Shown here piece after piece: positions 60,055-64,000 of a DNA stretch of 64,000 nucleotides. The translations under genes and the position numbers were made by a program. Position 1 is the stretch's first letter, and the number at the start of each line of letters is the position of its first letter. The notes beneath the pieces were generated by a model. It was not told the DNA's origin. It saw only the letters and a list, made by a program, of their open reading frames with translations, and ran no database searches. The DNA is from Epiperipatus broadwayi (lineage: Eukaryota; Onychophora; Udeonychophora; Euonychophora; Peripatidae). Location of the stretch: positions 2,070,001-2,134,000 of the forward strand of contig JAQFVV010000003.1 in assembly GCA_028023455.1 (NCBI GenBank). Reading direction: 5' to 3'.

Positions 60055-61404
60055 TCAACCATTATCAATCCACTTCAGGATGAAGGTCTCTCCAAGTTTA
60101 ATCCATCTTCTCCGATCTTTAGCTTTTCTTCTCCACATCACCCCTGCACACTTTCTTATTTCATCCATCCATATCACATGTGGTCTCTTTCTGGGTCTTT
60201 TAAAATCTCTTGGAATCCAGTTTAAAGTTTCAATTGTCCATCTACTATCATCTCTTCTAACAATATGTCCAGCCCAACTCCACTTCAATCTTTTAATTTT
60301 TTCAATGAGGTCAGTAACACCTGTTTGTTCTCTTACCCATACATTGTGTTTACGATCTCTTCTTGTTACTCCCAACATACATCTCTCCATACTTCTTTGA
60401 GTGGTCTGAAGTCTCTGAATTGCTCTTCTATTAAGTGTCCAAGTCTCAGATCCATAAGTAAGAACTGGTAAAACACATTTGTTAAAAACCTTCCTTTTCA
60501 AACACATAGGCATATTTCCTTTTAGTATCAAGTTATTTCTACCATCTGTATTAATAATCTGACCAAGGTATTTGTAACTGTTAACTTCTTCTAATTCATC
60601 ATAATCAATCTTTATTTTCATATTTTGAGCAACTCGATTAAACATTACTTTAGTCTTTTTAACATTTATCTTTAGTCCTACTTTCCTACTTTCATCTGAT
60701 AATTCCTGCAACATTTCCTGCAGATGTGAAGCATTATTTGCAAAAACAACTACATCATCTGTGAAATCTAAATGACTTAAATAATCACCATTTACTTTCA
60801 CTCCTTTAGTTTCCCATTTTAATCCACAAAATACTTCATGCAGCACTGCTGTAAAAGGTTTTGGAGATATGGAGTCACCTTGTCTTACACCTTTCTCAAT
60901 GTTGACTTTCCCAGTATCATTATGTAATCTAATTGTTGCTGTTGCATTTTTATAAATATTCTTTAAAATATGACAATATCCTGGATCTATACCTTGATGA
61001 TCTAATGCTTTAATCACTGAAGAAATGTTTATAGAATCAAATGCCTTTTCATAATCTACAAATCCTAAGCATAATGGCAACTCATATTCATTTGTCCTTT
61101 CTATGACTTCTCTCAATACCTGGATATGATCTATTGTACTAAAACCACTTTTAAATCCAGCTTGTTCTCTTGGTTGGTGGAAATCCAATGTTCTCTGTAG
61201 ACGAGTTGTAATTATCTTGGTAAAAATTTTATATAAAACTGATAAAAGACTGATAGGTCTGTAATTTCTAATATCTTCTTTATCGCCTTTTTTAAATATT
61301 AATATTATTACTGCATTCTTCCAATCATCTGGTACATCTTTATCATTTAGACATTTGGTATATAACTTTGCTAAAAAATTTTCTATTTCTTCACCTGCTT
61401 CTTT
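60055..61404 (-). pseudogene. RTE reverse transcriptase, main part
   Basis: The frame is open from just after the TAA at 61405 to TGA at 60055-60057, about 450 codons; nothing forces a start at 61188. Order: FKKGDKEDIRNYRPISLL (fingers) near 61290-61240, REQAGFKSGFSTIDHI, motif A FVDYEKAFDS, motif B GVRQGDSISP, motif C DFTDDVVVFA (usually FADD; the two catalytic Asp remain), then VGLKINVKKTKVM and YKYLGQIINTDGR. After this about 20 residues found in relatives seem deleted before LPVLTYGSETWTL (in context VLPVLTYGSETWTL). The C-terminal part has the usual WAGHIVRRDDSRWT and WMDEIRKCAG. Function in the family: cDNA synthesis at the nicked target. Probably not functional here. Confidence 0.88.
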
Positions 61405-62250
61405 TTATATATCAATTATAATTCCATCATTACCTGGAGCCTTTCCTTTCTTCATACATTTAATTGCATGTCTCACTTCTTCATTTAAAATTCTGGGCAA
61501 TTTGGAAGATGTAATAGATATAGGAGGTACTTGTTCTTTATTACTATATAATTCTTGATAAAAATCTTCTACCAATTTCATGATGTCATCTCTCCTTTTA
61601 GTAATAATTCCATCTTTTTTTCTTATTGCAGATATAAATTTCCTACCAATACCAAAATATTGTTTTACATTCTTAAGACTTTTATTTTCTTCTACAGCTT
61701 TCCTTGCTAGTTCACAGTTATACTTTCTTATATCATTTTCAACTCTTTTCCGCAACATTTTACAAAATTCGAGATATTCAATTCTTTTTAATGCATCATT
61801 TTTGTATATCTTCATATTCCTTCTTTTCTTCATAAATTCTCTAGTCTCAGTAAAAATTTTATTGGTCAATTGCTGCTTTTTTTTACCAGCTATCTTTGTT
61901 GCAGTTTTCAAAAGTGTATCAGCTATTTTCATATTAATTTCATTCAAATCTGAATCATGTTCAAAATCTACTAATACTTGAAACCAATTTGTAAGTTCTA
62001 ATTTAAATTCATTAGAATGTTTCTGAAGATTAGGAATATCAACTGTAAATGTTTTTCTTAATAATTTTTGTCTCTCTAGTTTTACATTAACACGTATCTT
62101 ACACCTTACTAATCGATGATCACTTCCTGTGTTAAATTTATTAAGAACATTACAATCTTGAAATATGTATTTCCTGTTAGTCAAAATATAATCCAATTCT
62201 GCTGTACCTTCATTTGGATGCTTCCATGTCCATTTCCTTTTAACATTTTT
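61405..62250 (-). pseudogene. RTE linker between endonuclease and RT, with end of endonuclease
   Basis: The frame closes at TAA 61405-61407 and reads upstream into the endonuclease past the ATG at 62196, up to the T-run near 62254. It contains the last endonuclease motif, SDHRLVRCKI (family SDH, catalytic His), then a Lys-rich linker of about 180 residues, then ILNEEVRHAIKCMKKGKAPG followed by NDGI at the start of the RT. It is in the same frame as the RT part, so the TAA is a single nonsense mutation inside one original ORF. Confidence 0.88.
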
Positions 62251-62954
62251 CTCAAAAAAAAAGAATTCATAATATAAAGTTTTTCTTTTTCTGCAAACTC
62301 CACAAGTCTATGTCCTCTCTCATTTCTATTACCATAACCAAAATTATCCACAGCACTTTCATCTTTCATTTTTTTACCAATTCTAGCATTAAAGTCTCCC
62401 ACAACTATTTTAAAATGGTGTTTACTCTGATCAAAAGCCTTTTGTACATCCATATAAAAATCTTCTACTACTTCATCACTATGAGAACTTGTTGGGGCAT
62501 AAACCTGAATTATCTGCATTTGGTATCTGCTATTAAGTTGTATAACTAATCTTGCCACTCTGTCCGATACACCATCAATCTCCACAATATTGTTCTTCCA
62601 CTTTTTATTTATAATGAATCCTACTCCACTTGTATTTCCAATATTTGTGCCTTTATAATAGAGTATATGTCCACTTTTTAAATCAATTGTCTTTTCACCT
62701 TTTCTTCTAACTTCACAAAGTCCAATAATGTCCCATTTAATATAAGAGAGTTCTTTTAATTCTTGCAATCTTCCTTCACTTGAAAGTGATCTGCAGTTGT
62801 AAGTACCTAAATAAAAAGTCATCATCAAATTGCAGCCTGTGTCTGCAATCAGGGGATTCTTAGCATTTTCCGCCTTCAGCCACAAACCGCTGCCTTGGTT
62901 GGTGACTTTACAGCCTCCTGGGAATAAGGGCCATGCTTTATTTTTGTCTGTCAT
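62181..62954 (-). pseudogene. RTE AP-like endonuclease, N-terminal part
   Basis: The open frame starts at ATG 62954 (MTDKNKAWPLFP). It carries the AP-endonuclease motifs TYNCRSL (Asn at residue 53), GLCEVRR (Glu 81), VYAPTSS (152-157) and VVGDFNARIG (GDFN at 186-189). From about residue 232 the translation loses family similarity because a T9 run (plus-strand A9 at 62254-62262) changed length; the true continuation is in the frame of the next feature and holds the SDH motif. In the family this enzyme nicks target DNA. The N-terminal 45 residues (PGGCKVTNQGSGLWLKAENA) precede the domain. Confidence 0.88.
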
Positions 62955-63130
62955 AATTGTATATATGTATTGGGAAAATATTTATCATTTACACAAACAT
63001 TCATTCTGCCTTATCAGGCACTGAGAAGAAAGACCATGGTGTTTCTTGATCTTAAACTCAGAGGTAAAAAGCCAATAAACTCACCACGCTGACTAATGCG
63101 TGTTGGTGAGCAGCCCATCCATGTTCGTAT
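62955..63130 (-). promoter_or_regulatory. RTE 5' UTR with a small hairpin
   Basis: The block at 62975-63115 recurs, inverted relative to an RTE 3' fragment, at 5878-6060, which supports its being RTE sequence and not a neighbour. CTCACCA (63080-63086) and TGGTGAG (63104-63110) pair, with CGC/GCG extending the stem around a short loop. The exact 5' end of the element is not visible. Confidence 0.5.
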
Positions 63131-64000
63131 ACTATATGAATAATCACATAGTAATAACAGCTCTAACAGAACAATTGTTTTGCAGCATCAAAAGTATTTA
63201 TTATTTGACTATGAATCCATTGCTAATATTCTAATATATTATATAGAAGATATTTTTTTAATAAATATCAAATCCAAACTGATCAGAATTCAATGTGTGA
63301 AATAACTGTGATGTAGATTTATAATAATTAACATTTAACTACAATGGGGTTAAACCTTATAAAACAGCACTATAATTTTTTTTCACTTTAATTTAATATT
63401 TAAATTGAAAAAGTTTTGTATATTAGTACAAATGTTCAAATTAAGTTTGTTAAAAATATATTCTACCTAATGCTAATAAGTTGGTAAATAAGTCGAAAAA
63501 TGTGTTGCCTTTAAAACAAAAAAAACTTCATATATCAAATTATATATGTAAATATATAGGTCAATGAAGGTGTAATCTTAAAAATAATTTAAAAAACTTT
63601 AATGTTTATATAAACATATATAAAATAAGCATCAGAATGACTGAATAAAAGAAACTATTTTTGATTATGAAAAAAATATGCAATTTTATTTTTAATTTTG
63701 ATCTGTTGAAGTCTAGGAAAAGAAATCATAATGAAAGAAAAATTAAATAAGCAATTTTGATAAATAGAAGTAACAAATCTTTAATTAATATTCAAAGTGT
63801 GAATGTTAAAATTTATAAATTTTTGAACATCACATAATGACATTTACCGAATTTAAAAGGTTTACAGTTGAAATTGATTATGAAAAGAAGTAAAAATACT
63901 TCTGTGTTTAACATGATTATTAGTAAGATTTATTTATCAGTGTTAATAATTTGTTTGATTATTATGTATATGTATGTGTGTGAGTTTATTTATATACTAA
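63131..64000. other. AT-rich interval, nothing recognised
   Basis: No supported gene or repeat up to the window end. Confidence 0.45.

Larger units (their letters stand above)
60031..63130 (-). mobile_element. Near full-length RTE (BovB-like) LINE
   Basis: One minus-strand element: 5' UTR (about 63130-62955), endonuclease, reverse transcriptase and a very short 3' UTR. The stop codon at 60055-60057 is followed within about 10 bp by an ATGATG-type tail and then (AT)n at 60031-60046. A compact 3' end with a short microsatellite tail is characteristic of RTE. The coding region has two visible lesions, a T9-run frameshift near 62254-62262 and an in-frame TAA at 61405-61407, plus a likely in-frame deletion in the RT. 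The copy is much younger than the fragment at 6090-6710. Confidence 0.9.

Noticed and set aside
60265-62549. Plus-strand frames opposite the RTE coding region
   Set aside because: The minus strand carries recognised endonuclease and reverse transcriptase motifs, so these are shadows.

Overview
This window is repeat-rich nuclear DNA from an animal, most likely an invertebrate with a large, strongly AT-rich genome. The basis is the content: RTE (BovB-like) and CR1-like LINEs, an LINE ORF1 with PHD and SGNH-hydrolase remnants, a ZBED-type hAT transposase relic, LTR retrotransposons with very long LTRs, tRNA-derived short repeats, satellites and long (AT)n tracts. The sequence does not fix the phylum. 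I found no convincing host protein-coding exon and no intact rRNA, snRNA or tRNA gene. Nearly all coding signal belongs to mobile elements, most of it broken.

Layout. 1-9 kb: old debris, comprising a fold-back retroposon (2.7 kb), a degenerate hAT transposase (4.1-5.6 kb), an RTE fragment with its 5' UTR piece inverted (5.9-6.7 kb), and a decayed non-LTR reverse transcriptase on the minus strand (7.3-8.5 kb). 10-18 kb: a 610-bp palindrome and several copies of a repeat that ends in a tRNA-like module. 19.2-32.2 kb: a minus-strand LTR element with LTRs of about 4.85 kb around only 3.3 kb of interior, which keeps a broken coiled-coil gag-like gene and the last part of an integrase. 32.3-33.9 kb: an inverted array of a 400-417 bp satellite. 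33.9-40.5 kb: a second, plus-strand LTR element (LTRs of about 2.15 kb, interior 2.27 kb) with a coiled-coil gag-like gene and no recognisable pol. 40.6-42.4 kb: the best copy of the fold-back retroposon, then a 437-bp satellite related to the 417-bp one. 44-49.5 kb: an unclassified coding relic, an inverted repeat, and an internally deleted CR1-like LINE. 51.5 kb: a 317-bp tetranucleotide tract. 54.0-59.3 kb: a 5.25-kb unit with TGTGACC/GGTCACA ends, probably a giant solo LTR. 60.0-63.1 kb: an almost full-length RTE LINE on the minus strand with two visible inactivating lesions.

How the parts relate. Both two-LTR elements lack a usable pol and would need polymerase and integrase supplied in trans, as in plant LARD elements. 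All three LTR-type insertions sit directly inside (AT)n microsatellites, and the RTE 3' end abuts one. The window therefore shows layered retroelement insertion, with two LTR families that look non-autonomous and carry gag-like coiled-coil genes.
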